Notes: generated from the letters alone by a model not told the origin. A stretch of DNA of 64,000 nt from JAGVSR01 sp963708775 (GCA_963708775.1 CAVPTI010000010.1:248001-312000), one strand, 5' to 3'; positions 53,045 to 63,090 are shown, numbered from the stretch's first letter. Translations and numbers: made by a program.

Positions 53045-53252
53045 GATCTCTCCCAATTGCCTCGGTTTTCCAGTAGCGTCGCTGGAGCGAACCTCCTACT
53101 GAGGTCGTGATGGTCGCGCCTTGCGTTGCTGACGCAAGGCGGACGTCACGCATTCACACGATGGAGCGGCACGGCTCTTGCGCCGGCTACCGGATGGTCC
53201 AATCGATGACGAGCGATGGTTGCAGGGTTTGGCGCGGGGAGGCCCACCTTCC

Positions 53253-53927
53253 ATGATGCCGATCACGTCTGGGGCGCCGGTCCGCACGGCAGGCCAGAAG
53301 CCGCGCATTCTTGTCGCTGACAAAAACCCCGTCGTTCGCACCGGGCTAGCCGAACTGATTGCGCGGGACGGCCGCTTTGACATTGTCACGACCGTTGCCA
53401 GCGGGGGTGCCTTCATTGCGGCGTGCATGGAGAGTCCGGTCGATATCGGTCTCATTGGCTGGTCGCTGCCCGACATGACTGGTGGCGACGTGCTTGAAGT
53501 CTTGAAGCGCCGTCAGATCGGTACCCGGGTCATTATCTACACTGGTGAGGCCATATCCGACGTTCTCCGCCAAACGATCAAGTCAGGCGCCTGGGGTTTT
53601 ATTTCCAAGAGCGATGAGCCGCCGGTACTGCTCGACACGATTTCGTGGGTGGCGCGCGGCCGTCTCTGCTTCCCGTATGTCGACCTCGAAACACTGTCGC
53701 AAGATCCACTTGAAATGCTGACCTCGCGCGAACGAGAACTGCTCGCAGCGCTCGCAAATGGATGGTCAAATCTTCAGATTGCGTCGCGCATCGGCATTTC
53801 ACGCAATACGGTCAAGTATCACTTAAAAAATCTCTACGATAAGTTGGGTGTCAACAACCGGGCCATGGCCGTCGCGCTGTATATGTCCAAGACTTCGCGA
53901 ACCTCGCTACAGGATTCCTTAGGGTAG
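53253..53927 (+). CDS. LuxR/NarL-type regulator with degenerate receiver domain
   Basis: The 224-residue protein has a receiver-like domain (residues about 17-130) and a LuxR helix-turn-helix (LTSRERELLAALANGWSNLQIASRIGISRNTVKYHLKNLYDKLGV, residues about 160-205). Aligned with NarL, the phosphoacceptor Asp is Gly69 (LIG69WSLPDMTGG) and the second acidic-pocket residue is Lys24 (VADK24NP); the Thr (IIYTGE) and Lys (FISKSDEP) remain. It probably cannot be phosphorylated and acts as a constitutive or ligand-sensing regulator. It directly precedes the serine-cycle operon on the same strand. ATG 53253 is chosen from a GGGGAGG ten bases upstream. Confidence 0.85.
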   Translation: MMPITSGAPVRTAGQKPRILVADKNPVVRTGLAELIARDGRFDIVTTVASGGAFIAACMESPVDIGLIGWSLPDMTGGDVLEVLKRRQIGTRVIIYTGEAISDVLRQTIKSGAWGFISKSDEPPVLLDTISWVARGRLCFPYVDLETLSQDPLEMLTSRERELLAALANGWSNLQIASRIGISRNTVKYHLKNLYDKLGVNNRAMAVALYMSKTSRTSLQDSLG

Positions 53928-54219
53928 GACGTTGGCTACCCGTTGAGGTGGCTTGAACCCACTCTTGTCCGATTTCAATCCCACCCATTTGAGCCGCAAA
54001 TCTCTCCGCGCGGGTATTGTGACGCCCTAAGCAATCGTGAATGTTGCGCCCGACCAGCCGATGGTATTGGAGGGAGCCCTGACCGGGCGTCCGCAAGATC
54101 GCCCCGGCCCGGCAGAATTCATCAACTGCAGCGAATGCCGCGCCTGAAAGCGTCCCTAAAGAGGCGCTGGACTTCGCGACGCCGCCGCGAGTTCCGAACG
54201 ATCGACTGGAGGAAACATC
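53928..54219 (+). promoter_or_regulatory. upstream region of the serine-cycle operon
   Basis: This 292-base gap separates the LuxR-type gene from sgaA and should contain the operon promoter. Immediately before sgaA is GGAGG seven bases from the ATG. I see no gene and no strong terminator. Methylobacterium controls its serine-cycle operons through the LysR-type QscR, but I cannot mark a convincing site by eye. Confidence 0.5.
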
Positions 54220-55425
54220 ATGTCCGTCACGCCGCATCTTTTCATTCCCGGCCCAACCACTATTCCCGACGAAGTCCGCATGGCCATGAACGTGCCCATG
54301 ATCGACATGCGTTCGGCCGAGTATCCGAAGCTGACGCTTCCGATCTTCGAAGACCTGAAGAAGGTCTTCAAGATGAAGGACGGCCGGGTGTTCATCTTCC
54401 CGTCGTCGGGCACGGGCGCTTGGGAATCGGCAATTCAGAACACGCTGAAGCCGGGCGACAAGGTTCTCATGAGCCGCTTCGGTCAATTCTCACTACTCTG
54501 GGTCGACATGGCCGAGCGTCTCGGTCTCAAGGTGGAGCTCTGCGACGAAGAGTGGGGCACGGGCGTTCCGCTCGAGAAGTATGCCGACATCCTGGCCAAG
54601 GATAAGGCTCACGAGATCAAAGCCGTCTTCGCCACGCACAACGAAACGGCAACCGGCGTCACCTCCGACATCGCCGGCGTCCGCAAGGCGCTCGATGCCG
54701 CCAAGCACCCCGCACTGCTGTTTGTCGACAGCGTCTCCGGTCTCGGCTCGCTCGACATGCGCATGGGCGAGTGGGGCGTCGATTGCTGCGTCTCCGGTTC
54801 GCAGAAGGGCTTCATGCTCCCGACCGGCCTCGGCATTCTCGGCGTTAGCCAAAAGGCCCTCGACGCCAATAAGGCGAACGGCGGCATGGCGCGTTGCTTC
54901 TTCGCCTGGGAAGACCACATCAAGACCAACGACCTCGGCTATTTCCCTTACACGCCGGCGACCCAGCTCCTCCAGGGCCTGCGTTGCTCGCTCGACTTGA
55001 TCTTCGCGGAAGGCCTCGAGAATGTCTTCGCCCGTCATCACCGCCTCGCCAACGGCGTGCGTGCAGCGGTCGACGCATGGGGCTTGAAGCTGTGCGCCAA
55101 GGAACCGAAGTGGCATTCCGACACCGTGTCGGCCATCCTCGCTCCGGAAGGCATCGACAGCGCCCAGATCGTTAAGACCGCCTACTACCGTTACAACACC
55201 TCCCTCGGCGTCGGCCTCAACAAAGTCGCCGGCCGCGTCTTCCGCATCGGTCACCTCGGTGCCCTCGACGAGTTCATGATCGGTGGCGTGCTGTTTGCCG
55301 TCGAAATGACTCTGAAGGATTGCGGCGTTCCGGTGAAGTTCGGTTCGGGCACGGGTGCCGCGGCCGAGTACTTCAACAAGACCGCGACGAAGGCCGCTGA
55401 ATTGCCGAAGGCAAAGGCTGCTTGA
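54220..55425 (+). CDS. sgaA: serine-glyoxylate aminotransferase
   Basis: This PLP enzyme of the class V fold transfers the amino group of serine to glyoxylate, giving hydroxypyruvate and glycine, a committed step of the serine cycle. The 401-residue protein has the PLP lysine K196 in SGSQKGFMLPTGLGI and the family segments FIPGPTTIPDEVRMAMNVPMIDMR and FVDSVSGLGSLDMRMGEWGVD. A GGAGG ribosome site lies seven bases before the ATG. It opens the run sgaA-mcl-mtkA-mtkB-ppc. Codon use is strongly biased to C/G-ending forms, which suggests high expression. Confidence 0.97.
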   Translation: MSVTPHLFIPGPTTIPDEVRMAMNVPMIDMRSAEYPKLTLPIFEDLKKVFKMKDGRVFIFPSSGTGAWESAIQNTLKPGDKVLMSRFGQFSLLWVDMAERLGLKVELCDEEWGTGVPLEKYADILAKDKAHEIKAVFATHNETATGVTSDIAGVRKALDAAKHPALLFVDSVSGLGSLDMRMGEWGVDCCVSGSQKGFMLPTGLGILGVSQKALDANKANGGMARCFFAWEDHIKTNDLGYFPYTPATQLLQGLRCSLDLIFAEGLENVFARHHRLANGVRAAVDAWGLKLCAKEPKWHSDTVSAILAPEGIDSAQIVKTAYYRYNTSLGVGLNKVAGRVFRIGHLGALDEFMIGGVLFAVEMTLKDCGVPVKFGSGTGAAAEYFNKTATKAAELPKAKAA

Positions 55426-55563
55426 TTGATACCGGCGGCGACCTGTGAAGGGCGCCGCCGATCTTTTTCTTGAGGCTGCCCCAACGACCCGGTCCACCGG
55501 ATCGAGTCATGGGGCTCGCCTCGTGACCGTTCGAAACTTCGCTAGACAACAAGGAAACGTCCG

Positions 55564-56511
55564 ATGAGCTTTACCCTCTATCCGCTCAAGAAGCAGCGCC
55601 TGCAGCGCTCTGAGCTCGCCGTGCCTGGCTCCAACCCGACCATGATCGAGAAGGCGCTCGTCAGCGCCGCCGACTACGTTTTCCTTGACTGCGAAGATGC
55701 CGTCGCTCCGCCGGACAAGGAGCAGGCACGCAAGAACATCATCCAGGCTCTCAACGACCTTGACTGGAAGGGCCATGGCAAAACGGTTTCCGTCCGCATC
55801 AACGGCCTCGACACGCACTACTGCTATCGCGACGTCGTCGACATCGTCGAGCAGGCCGGCGCCAAGCTTGACACCATCCTGATCCCGAAGGTTGGCGTTC
55901 CCGCCGACGTCTATGCGATCGAAACGATCGTCAGCCAGATCGAGGAAGCCAAGAAGCTTCCCCACAAGATCGGCACCGAAGCACTCATTGAAACCCCACT
56001 TGGCATGGCCAACGTCGAAGCCATTGCTTCGGCCAACAGCCGCCTTGAAGCCATGCACTTCGGCGTCGCCGACTACGCAGCCTTCAACAAGGCCCGCACC
56101 GTCGTCATCGGCGGCCTGAACCCCGACTATCCCGGCGACCAGTGGCACTTCGCGATCTCGCGCATGACGGTTGCTTGCCGCGCTTACGGTCTGCGTCCGA
56201 TCGACGGCCCGTTCGGCGACTTCTCCGATCCCGCCGGTTACACGGCCGGTGCCAAGCGCGCTGCCGCTCTCGGCGTCGAAGGCAAGTGGGCGATCCATCC
56301 CACGCAGATCGAACTCGCCAACGCCGTGTTCTCGCCGACGGCCGCCGAAGTCGAAAAGGCCAAGCGCATCATTGCCGCGCTCAAGGAAGCTGAAGCCCAG
56401 GGTAAGGGCGCTGCCTCTCTTGACGGCAAGATGATCGACGCCGCCTCTGAGAAGATGGCAACGAACATTCTCGTCGTCGCCGACAAGATTGCTGCGAGCG
56501 CAGCAAAGTAA
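55564..56511 (+). CDS. mcl: malyl-CoA lyase
   Basis: Mcl cleaves L-malyl-CoA into acetyl-CoA and glyoxylate, closing the serine cycle. The 315-residue protein belongs to the CitE-like lyases: it starts RLQRSELAVPGSNPTMIEKAL, binds metal through FLDCEDAV, and has ALIETPLGMANVEAIA, HFGVADYAAFNKART and WAIHPTQIELANAVFSP. Length is near that of the Methylobacterium enzyme. It lies 138 bases after sgaA and 41 bases before mtkA. AACAAGGAAAC precedes the start. Confidence 0.95.
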   Translation: MSFTLYPLKKQRLQRSELAVPGSNPTMIEKALVSAADYVFLDCEDAVAPPDKEQARKNIIQALNDLDWKGHGKTVSVRINGLDTHYCYRDVVDIVEQAGAKLDTILIPKVGVPADVYAIETIVSQIEEAKKLPHKIGTEALIETPLGMANVEAIASANSRLEAMHFGVADYAAFNKARTVVIGGLNPDYPGDQWHFAISRMTVACRAYGLRPIDGPFGDFSDPAGYTAGAKRAAALGVEGKWAIHPTQIELANAVFSPTAAEVEKAKRIIAALKEAEAQGKGAASLDGKMIDAASEKMATNILVVADKIAASAAK

Positions 56512-56552
56512 TTGCCACGAACGGCTGAATTCGATCCAGGAGGTCCGAAAAA

Positions 56553-57722
56553 ATGGACATTCACGAATACCAGGCCAAGGAACTGCTCTCCAGGTTCGGC
56601 GTGGCCGTCCCCCGTGGCGGCCTCGCCTACAGCCCCGAACAAGCCGTCTATCGTGCAAACGAGATTGGCGGCTCGAAGTGGGCGGTAAAAGCGCAGATCC
56701 ATTCCGGTGCCCGCGGTAAGGCCGGCGGCATCAAGCTCTGCCGTTCGGACAACGAAATCGAGGAAGCAGCTGAATCGCTCCTCGGCAAGCGCCTGGTAAC
56801 GGTGCAGACGGGCCCCACGGGCAAGCTCGTTTCGCGCCTTTACATCGAAGAAGCGACCGACATCGACAAGGAGATCTATCTCTCATTTGTTATGGACCGC
56901 GCGGCGGAACGCATCGTGGTTGTCGCTTCGGCGGCGGGCGGCATGGATATCGAAGAGATTTCCCACAGCCGTCCCGACACACTCATCAAGGTGCAGGTCG
57001 ACCCCGCGGTCGGAATGCAGGGCTTCCAGGCCCGTGAGGTCGCGTTCGGTCTTGGCATTGAACCTGACCTCATCGCCAAGATGGAGCGCACGATCCTCGG
57101 CGCCTACCGCGCCTTCCGTGACCTCGACGCGACGATGGTTGAGATCAATCCGCTTGTCATCACCAAGCAGAAGAATGTCGTCGCGCTCGATGCCAAGATG
57201 AGTTTCGACGAGAACGCGCTCTTCCGCCGTCCGCACATCGCGGAGTTGCGCGACAAGAGCCAGGAAGACCCCCGCGAAACCTACGCGTCCGACCGCGGCC
57301 TCGCCTATGTTGGTCTTGATGGCGATATTGGCTGCATCGTCAACGGCGCAGGCCTCGCGATGGCCACGCTCGACATGATCAAGTTGGCCGGCGGCGAACC
57401 TGCGAACTTCCTCGACATCGGCGGCGGCGCAAGTCCCGAACGCGTGACGAAGTCGTTCAAAGCCGTCTTGCGCGACAAGAACGTGAAGGCAATCCTGGTC
57501 AACGTCTTCGCCGGCATCAACCGCTGCGACTGGGTTGCAAAGGGTGTTGTCGACGCGGTCAAGGAACTTGAGATCAAGATGCCGATTGTCGTTCGACTCG
57601 CCGGAACCAACGTCGAGGAGGGTCGTCGCATCATCGATACGAGCGGGCTCACGGTCATCAGCGCCGAATCGTTGGCGGATGCAGCAGCGAAAGCCGTCGC
57701 CGCCGTCAAGTCCGCGGCTTGA
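56553..57722 (+). CDS. mtkA: malate thiokinase (malate-CoA ligase) beta subunit
   Basis: With MtkB this enzyme forms L-malyl-CoA from malate, CoA and ATP. The 389-residue protein is related to succinyl-CoA synthetase beta: an ATP-grasp domain begins MDIHEYQAKELLSRFGVAVPRGG, and the C-terminal domain has NFLDIGGGASPERV, ILVNVFAGINRCDWVA and RLAGTNVEEGRRIID. Placement directly after mcl and before mtkB and ppc identifies it as malate- rather than succinate-specific. AGGAGG precedes the ATG. Confidence 0.95.
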   Translation: MDIHEYQAKELLSRFGVAVPRGGLAYSPEQAVYRANEIGGSKWAVKAQIHSGARGKAGGIKLCRSDNEIEEAAESLLGKRLVTVQTGPTGKLVSRLYIEEATDIDKEIYLSFVMDRAAERIVVVASAAGGMDIEEISHSRPDTLIKVQVDPAVGMQGFQAREVAFGLGIEPDLIAKMERTILGAYRAFRDLDATMVEINPLVITKQKNVVALDAKMSFDENALFRRPHIAELRDKSQEDPRETYASDRGLAYVGLDGDIGCIVNGAGLAMATLDMIKLAGGEPANFLDIGGGASPERVTKSFKAVLRDKNVKAILVNVFAGINRCDWVAKGVVDAVKELEIKMPIVVRLAGTNVEEGRRIIDTSGLTVISAESLADAAAKAVAAVKSAA

Positions 57723-57742
57723 GGGGATAAGGAGTAGGTCTC

Positions 57743-58639
57743 ATGGCGATCTTCATCAACGAGAACACCCCGATCCTGATCCAGGGCTTCACCGGACGCA
57801 TCGGCACGTTTCACGCGCAGGAAATGATCGATTACGGCTCCAACGTTGTTGGTGGCGTAACGCCGGGTAAGGGCGGCTCTACGCATCTTGGCCGTCCAGT
57901 GTTCAACACCGTCAAAGGCGCGGTGCAGGAAACTGGCGCGGAAGCGTCCATCGTCTTTGTGCCGCCTCCGTTTGCGGCTGACGCGATCATGGAAGCTGCC
58001 GACGCCGGCATCAAGTACTGCGTCTGCATCACCGACGGCATCCCTGCGCAAGACATGATCCGCGTGAAGCGCTACATGCGTCGCTACAAAAAAGAGCAGC
58101 GCATGATTCTGACCGGCCCAAACTGCGCCGGCACGATCTCGCCCGGCAAGGCCATGCTCGGCATCATGCCCGGCCATATCTATATGCCCGGCCGCGTGGG
58201 CATTGTTGGCCGCTCGGGCACGCTTGGCTACGAAGCCGCCGCCCAGCTCAAGGATCTTGGCATCGGCGTCTCGACATCGGTGGGCATCGGCGGTGATCCG
58301 ATCAATGGCTCGTCGCATCGCGACATCCTCGAGCACTTCGAGAATGATCCCGAAACAGATGCGGTGCTCATGATCGGCGAAATTGGTGGACCGCAGGAAG
58401 CCGAAGCCGGTCAGTGGGCCCAGGCCAACATGAAGAAGCCGGTCGTTGCGTACATTGCAGGGCTTTCTGCACCGAAGGGCCGCCGGATGGGCCACGCGGG
58501 CGCCATCGTCTCTGCTTTTGGCGAGTCGGCTGCGGAGAAGGTGGAGATCTTGCAGAACTGCGGCATCACCATCGCCCCGACGCCATCCGAAATGGGCGCC
58601 ACAATCGCCAAGGTTCTACAGGCCCGCAAGGCTGCCTGA
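57743..58639 (+). CDS. mtkB: malate thiokinase alpha subunit
   Basis: This CoA-binding subunit carries the phosphohistidine intermediate. The 298-residue protein has the CoA-binding ILIQGFTGRIGTFHAQEMIDYGSNVVGGVTPGKGG, then LTGPNCAGTISPGKAMLGIMPGH, and the active-site His near residue 250 in RRMGHAGAIV. The Rossmann-like and flavodoxin-like halves match succinyl-CoA synthetase alpha. It starts 20 bases after mtkA, with AAGGAG upstream. Confidence 0.95.
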   Translation: MAIFINENTPILIQGFTGRIGTFHAQEMIDYGSNVVGGVTPGKGGSTHLGRPVFNTVKGAVQETGAEASIVFVPPPFAADAIMEAADAGIKYCVCITDGIPAQDMIRVKRYMRRYKKEQRMILTGPNCAGTISPGKAMLGIMPGHIYMPGRVGIVGRSGTLGYEAAAQLKDLGIGVSTSVGIGGDPINGSSHRDILEHFENDPETDAVLMIGEIGGPQEAEAGQWAQANMKKPVVAYIAGLSAPKGRRMGHAGAIVSAFGESAAEKVEILQNCGITIAPTPSEMGATIAKVLQARKAA

Positions 58640-58776
58640 TAAGCTAGCGCTGGAAGTCGATTGCCGTCCGCGTTTCATTGCAAGTGCGGACGGCCCATAA
58701 CAATGAGCAAGTATCCGGGCCACGGGCCGTCCGAGATCTTGCCGGTTCCAGGGTGGTGACTTTACCCTTGGCGTCG

Positions 58777-61675
58777 ATGCCGGATCAGGCCCGTCCCCTT
58801 CTGGAGGAATGCCGCGTGGATACCATCAATCCGCAGATCTCGGTTCTCGACGAGTTCAAGCTGCGTGATGAACTGAAGGCGATGCGGGCCCAAATTCCCG
58901 ACGCGCCGGGCCTCAACCCGATCGTCAACATCGGCTTCTATCTCTCTCGCAGCCTCGAGTCTGGCAAGATCAACTTCGAGGATCTGAAGGCGCTCGCCGG
59001 CCGTTTGATGGACCGCGCCTGTGTCCGCCGCGCCGAGCGCTTGCGCGAACAGATCGGCTACGTCGACAACCAAACGACGATCCGCGAGTTCTCGAACTTC
59101 GTTGCCAAGACCGTCGGTAACGATCCCGATGCCGACAAAGCTTTCGCCGCATTCCAGCAGCGCTGGGGCCGTGCGCGCAACGGCATCGTGTTCACCGCAC
59201 ATCCCACGTTCGGTCTCTCGGAAGCGCTGAGCCGTCGCATGGTTGAGATCGCGTCCGGCGAAGTCAAAGGCGATCCGGTCATCGGTCTTCCGCACCGCCC
59301 CGACACTCCGATCACGCTCGACTATGAGCACAAGGCTGTTCAGGTCTGCATCCACAATCTCCGCGACGCCTTTGAAGAACTACTGAACGGCTTCTACTCC
59401 GTCGCCGCCGCCGGATTCGGAGAACGCGCTTACAAGTTCCGGCCGAAGATTGCGACGATCGCCTCTTGGGTAGGCTACGACCTCGACGGCCGCACCGACA
59501 TCAAGTGGACCCACTCCTTCGTCCTCAAGCTGCAGGAAAAAGTTGCAGCCCTCCATGATATCCGCACGCGCTTTATTGTCTTGAAGCACCGCCTGACCGA
59601 CGACGTCGAAGCGCAGCGTATCGCTCGCCAGATCGTCGCCAAGCTGGATCTTGCGATCGCCTCGGCTCAAAAGCAGCTCGACAGCCTGAATGCTGCCATC
59701 AGCGGCAAAAACAGGCTGTCTGACGCCGCCAACATCATCACCGAGGCCGACGCCTATAATCTCACGTCCCCCGCGCCCGGTTCTGGCCCTCATCGACCAG
59801 CTCATCGAAGCCGTTCCGCAACCGCAATCGAAGCGTGAACTCGCCGCGCTAGCGAGCCTCTTCGATCAGACAGGAATGGGGACGTCGCACATTCATCTGC
59901 GCGTCAACGCCGTCCAGTTGAACAATGCCTTCCGCGCGTTTGTCCACGAACCCTGGACCCGCGATCTTACCGAACGCCAAGCTCTTGCCCGCATCGTGGA
60001 GATGATCCGCACCGCCGGCAAGGAGACGGTCAACTTCGAAACACTCGATCTGGAAACCGCCACCGCAATTCGGCAGTTTGCGCTCGCCGCACAGTTCCAC
60101 AAGCACGTCGATCGCGACACACCGATCCGCTACCTCATCGCCGAATGCGAAAGCCCGGCGACGATGCTGATCGCACTTTTCTTCGCCAAGCTCTTTGGCA
60201 TCGAGCACGTCGTCGACATCTCACCGCTGTTCGAAACGCCAGCGGCTCTCGAAACCGGCGCTCGCTTGATTGAGCGCCTGCTCGAAGAAGACGCTTACAA
60301 AAATTATGTCCGTGGCCGTAAGCGCATCTGCATCCAGACCGGCTTTTCCGATGCCGGCCGCTTCATCGGCCAGATCGCGGCGACGCTCTCCATCGAACGC
60401 CTCCATCAGGGTCTCGCCGAAGTGCTCGACGCGAAGGAACTTGGCGGCGCGGAGCTGCTCATTTATTCGACGCACGGCGAGTCGATGGGGCGCGGTACGC
60501 ACCCCGGCCACATGTCCTCGCGCCTGCAGTACGTCTTTTCGCCCAATGCCCGCCGGCGATTTGCGGATGCGGGAATTCCTCTCAAACACGAGACCAGCTG
60601 GCAAGGCGGCGACGGCTATCTCTATTTCGCGACCAAGCCGCTCGCAATGCGTGCACTCGCGACCGTCATCGAGGACGGTGAAACGCCGGCACCAATCGAA
60701 GACGAGTTCTACGACGATACCAATCTTGCGCTCGACTTCCTCCTCCGCTTGCGGGCGTATCAGCAGGACCTCTTTGCCCATCCTGGCTACCGCGCTGTGC
60801 TTGGCGCCTTCGGCCCGAATTTGCTGTTCAAGACAGGATCGCGTCCCGTGAAGCGCCAGATGGAAGGCGCCTCCACCGCCGATCGTGGCGATCCGGCACG
60901 GATGCGCGCCATCCCCAACAACGCCATCCTCCAGCAGTTCGGCTATATCGCGAATGTGGTGGCGGGCCTCGGCGCCGCCGTCGGCTCCGAACGCGAGCGC
61001 TTCGTGGAAGTCTCCAAGTCGTCTGCTCGCTTGCGGCCCCTGATCGAAATGGTGGCCCGCGGCAAGCAGCTTTCAAGCCTGAACGCCATGGGGGCAAATG
61101 CAACCGTATTCGACCCGGGTTTCTGGGCCATGCGGGCGTCCTGGGGTCGCGAGCCGCACCTCACCGGCGCGTTCAAGAACCTGTCCACCTTCTTGCTTGA
61201 TGACGAGCGCAACGCCGCAATCAACGGCCTCGTCCACGAACTTCGTCTCGACGCCATCGACCTGCACACTCTGCTGGAAGACATCGGCATCGACGGCGGC
61301 AAGATCCCCGACGAGAACCGCCTGGAACTCGACTTACTGCAGGCCATTCGCCTAGCCCTGATTATGCGGGTATTCATCCTGGCCGGCCAGCTCCCACGCT
61401 TCACGACCCGGGACGTCAGCCACGCCCAAATCGTCGCTTCGGCATTGACACTTGAGGTTCCCGAGGTCATCAACGTGATGCGACAGGCGTTCCCCAAACG
61501 CACGGGGACGGCCGAGGAGACGACAGCCTTCCGCGAAACGGCAACGTATCTGCCGAAGGGCATCGACGACTACGGCCGCATCGAAACAGAAATTCTGGAG
61601 CCGATGGAGCAGGCCTACGAGGCCATCCGCGAAATTGGCACCGGCATCTCGCACCACTTCGGCGCCTTTGGTTGA
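58777..61675 (+). pseudogene. ppc: phosphoenolpyruvate carboxylase, one frameshift
   Basis: Ppc carboxylates PEP to oxaloacetate and fixes CO2 for the serine cycle. The N-terminal frame (from ATG 58777; GTG 58816 has GGAGG eight bases upstream and is an alternative) contains the catalytic His in FTAHPTFGLSEALSRR and reads to ADAYNLTSP. The rest, VLALIDQLIEAVPQPQSKREL to the end, is one frame over, with THGESMGRGTHPG and QTGFSDAGRFIGQIAATL. Removing one C from the run of five at 59768-59772 restores one frame of about 965 codons. A sequence error is likely because the enzyme is central here. The sequence resembles the methylotroph type. Confidence 0.92.
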
Positions 61676-61711
61676 CGAATGAGTTTCTGGGGAAGAGCGG
61701 CCGTCCGCTCG

Positions 61712-61730
61712 GGGGCGCCGTTGGCGCCCC
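61712..61730. terminator. terminator of the serine-cycle operon
   Basis: GGGGCGCC (61712-61719) and GGCGCCCC (61723-61730) form an 8-bp stem with a three-base loop, followed by TTCGCTTTTC. It lies between ppc and the converging TRAP transporter genes. Confidence 0.85.
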
Positions 61731-61764
61731 TTCGCTTTTCCATCATCGACTGAGTGGTCGCAGA

Positions 61765-63090
61765 TCACATGAGCCCAAGCATCCGCGGCAGTGTCAGCGA
61801 CAGCCCGGGCCAGTAGGTCACGAGAACAAGAAACGCCAGCATCGATAAGAGCCACGGGAGAACCGCGCGTGACGTCTCTGTCAGACCGAGCTTGGCGATG
61901 CCGCTCGTTACATAGAGATTGAGGCCGACGGGCGGCGTGATCATCCCGATCTCCATGTTGACGACCATGATGATCCCGAAGTGGACCGGGTCGATCCCGA
62001 GCTTCGCCGCCACCGGAAATAGGATCGGCGCCATGATGAGGATGATCGAAGCAGGCTCCATGAAGGTGCCCGCCACGAGCAGCAGGATGTTCACGACGAT
62101 CAGGAACGTTATCCAGTTGAAGCCTTGGGCAACGATCCAGTCAGCAATGGACTGCGGTATCTGCTCGTAGGTGAGGAGGAATGAAAACAGCATTGCGTTC
62201 GTGATGATGTAGAGCAGCATCGCGCTCATATTCGCAGCCGATAGCAGCACCTTCGGAACATCATTCCAGCCAATATCGCGATAGATGAACTTCGCGACGA
62301 CAAACGCGTACACCGCGCTCAGGGCTGCTGCCTCCGTCGGTGTTACCAAGCCACCATAGATCCCACCTAGAACGACCGCGATCAACGCCAGGCCCCAGAT
62401 ACAATCGACGAATGCGTCGAACGCTTCGCCCCATGTTGCGCGTGCAGCGCGCGGGTAACCCTCGTTTTTGGCGATCCACCACGTGACCGAGCCAAGCACG
62501 ATGGCCAGCAGCAAACCTGGCACGACACCGGCCATGAACAGATCATCGACCGAGGCCGCAGATATGCGCTCTCCGTTCGGACCGCGGGCGCTCATCCCAG
62601 CGGTGGCGAGTGCGTAGAGCACCATCACGATCGACGGTGGAATGAGGATTCCCAGAGTTCCTGACGACGCGATCACGCCGGCGCCAAATCGCGGGGGATA
62701 GCCCTGCGCCACCATGGCGGGCACGAGGATCGAGCCGATCGCGATGACGGTCGCGGGAGACGAACCGGACACGGCCGCAAAGATAGCGCATGCGAGAACA
62801 GATGAGATGCCGAGCCCGCCAGCCCAATGCCCCGTCATCGCGGTCGCAAAGCGGATCATCCGCTTGGCCACGCCTCCGTGCGTAAGGAACGCGCCCGCGA
62901 GGATGAAAAAGGGCACCGCCATAATCTCGAACTTTTCCATGCCCGTGAAAAGTTTCAGCGCCACGGCATCGAGGGGAACCTCGGTGATCGTGAACAGCAC
63001 CGTCAACACCGTCAATCCAAGCGCGATAGAAACGGGGGTTCCGGTGAGCAGCAGCGCGATGAGCAAGCCAAAGATCAAGAATGAGGTCAC
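61765..63090 (-). CDS. TRAP transporter large permease (DctM family)
   Basis: This is the large membrane subunit that carries the substrate in a tripartite, sodium-driven uptake system. The 441-residue protein has about 12 helices and family segments such as LLTGTPVSIALGLTVLTV, AVPFFILAGAFLTHGGVAKRMIRFA, SGSSPATVIAIGSILVPAM, GTLGILIPPSIVMVLYA, and MEIGMITPPVGLNLYVTSGI. It overlaps the small permease gene by four bases (ATGA at 63087-63090). The substrate is not shown by motifs. Confidence 0.93.
   Translation of the reverse strand: MTSFLIFGLLIALLLTGTPVSIALGLTVLTVLFTITEVPLDAVALKLFTGMEKFEIMAVPFFILAGAFLTHGGVAKRMIRFATAMTGHWAGGLGISSVLACAIFAAVSGSSPATVIAIGSILVPAMVAQGYPPRFGAGVIASSGTLGILIPPSIVMVLYALATAGMSARGPNGERISAASVDDLFMAGVVPGLLLAIVLGSVTWWIAKNEGYPRAARATWGEAFDAFVDCIWGLALIAVVLGGIYGGLVTPTEAAALSAVYAFVVAKFIYRDIGWNDVPKVLLSAANMSAMLLYIITNAMLFSFLLTYEQIPQSIADWIVAQGFNWITFLIVVNILLLVAGTFMEPASIILIMAPILFPVAAKLGIDPVHFGIIMVVNMEIGMITPPVGLNLYVTSGIAKLGLTETSRAVLPWLLSMLAFLVLVTYWPGLSLTLPRMLGLM

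Noticed and set aside
55507..56658. A 383-codon minus frame opposite mcl
   Set aside because: It is antisense to a well-supported serine-cycle gene and is a product of its C-rich third positions.
57305..58495. A 396-codon minus frame opposite mtkA and mtkB
   Set aside because: It is antisense to two certain genes and has no recognisable domain.
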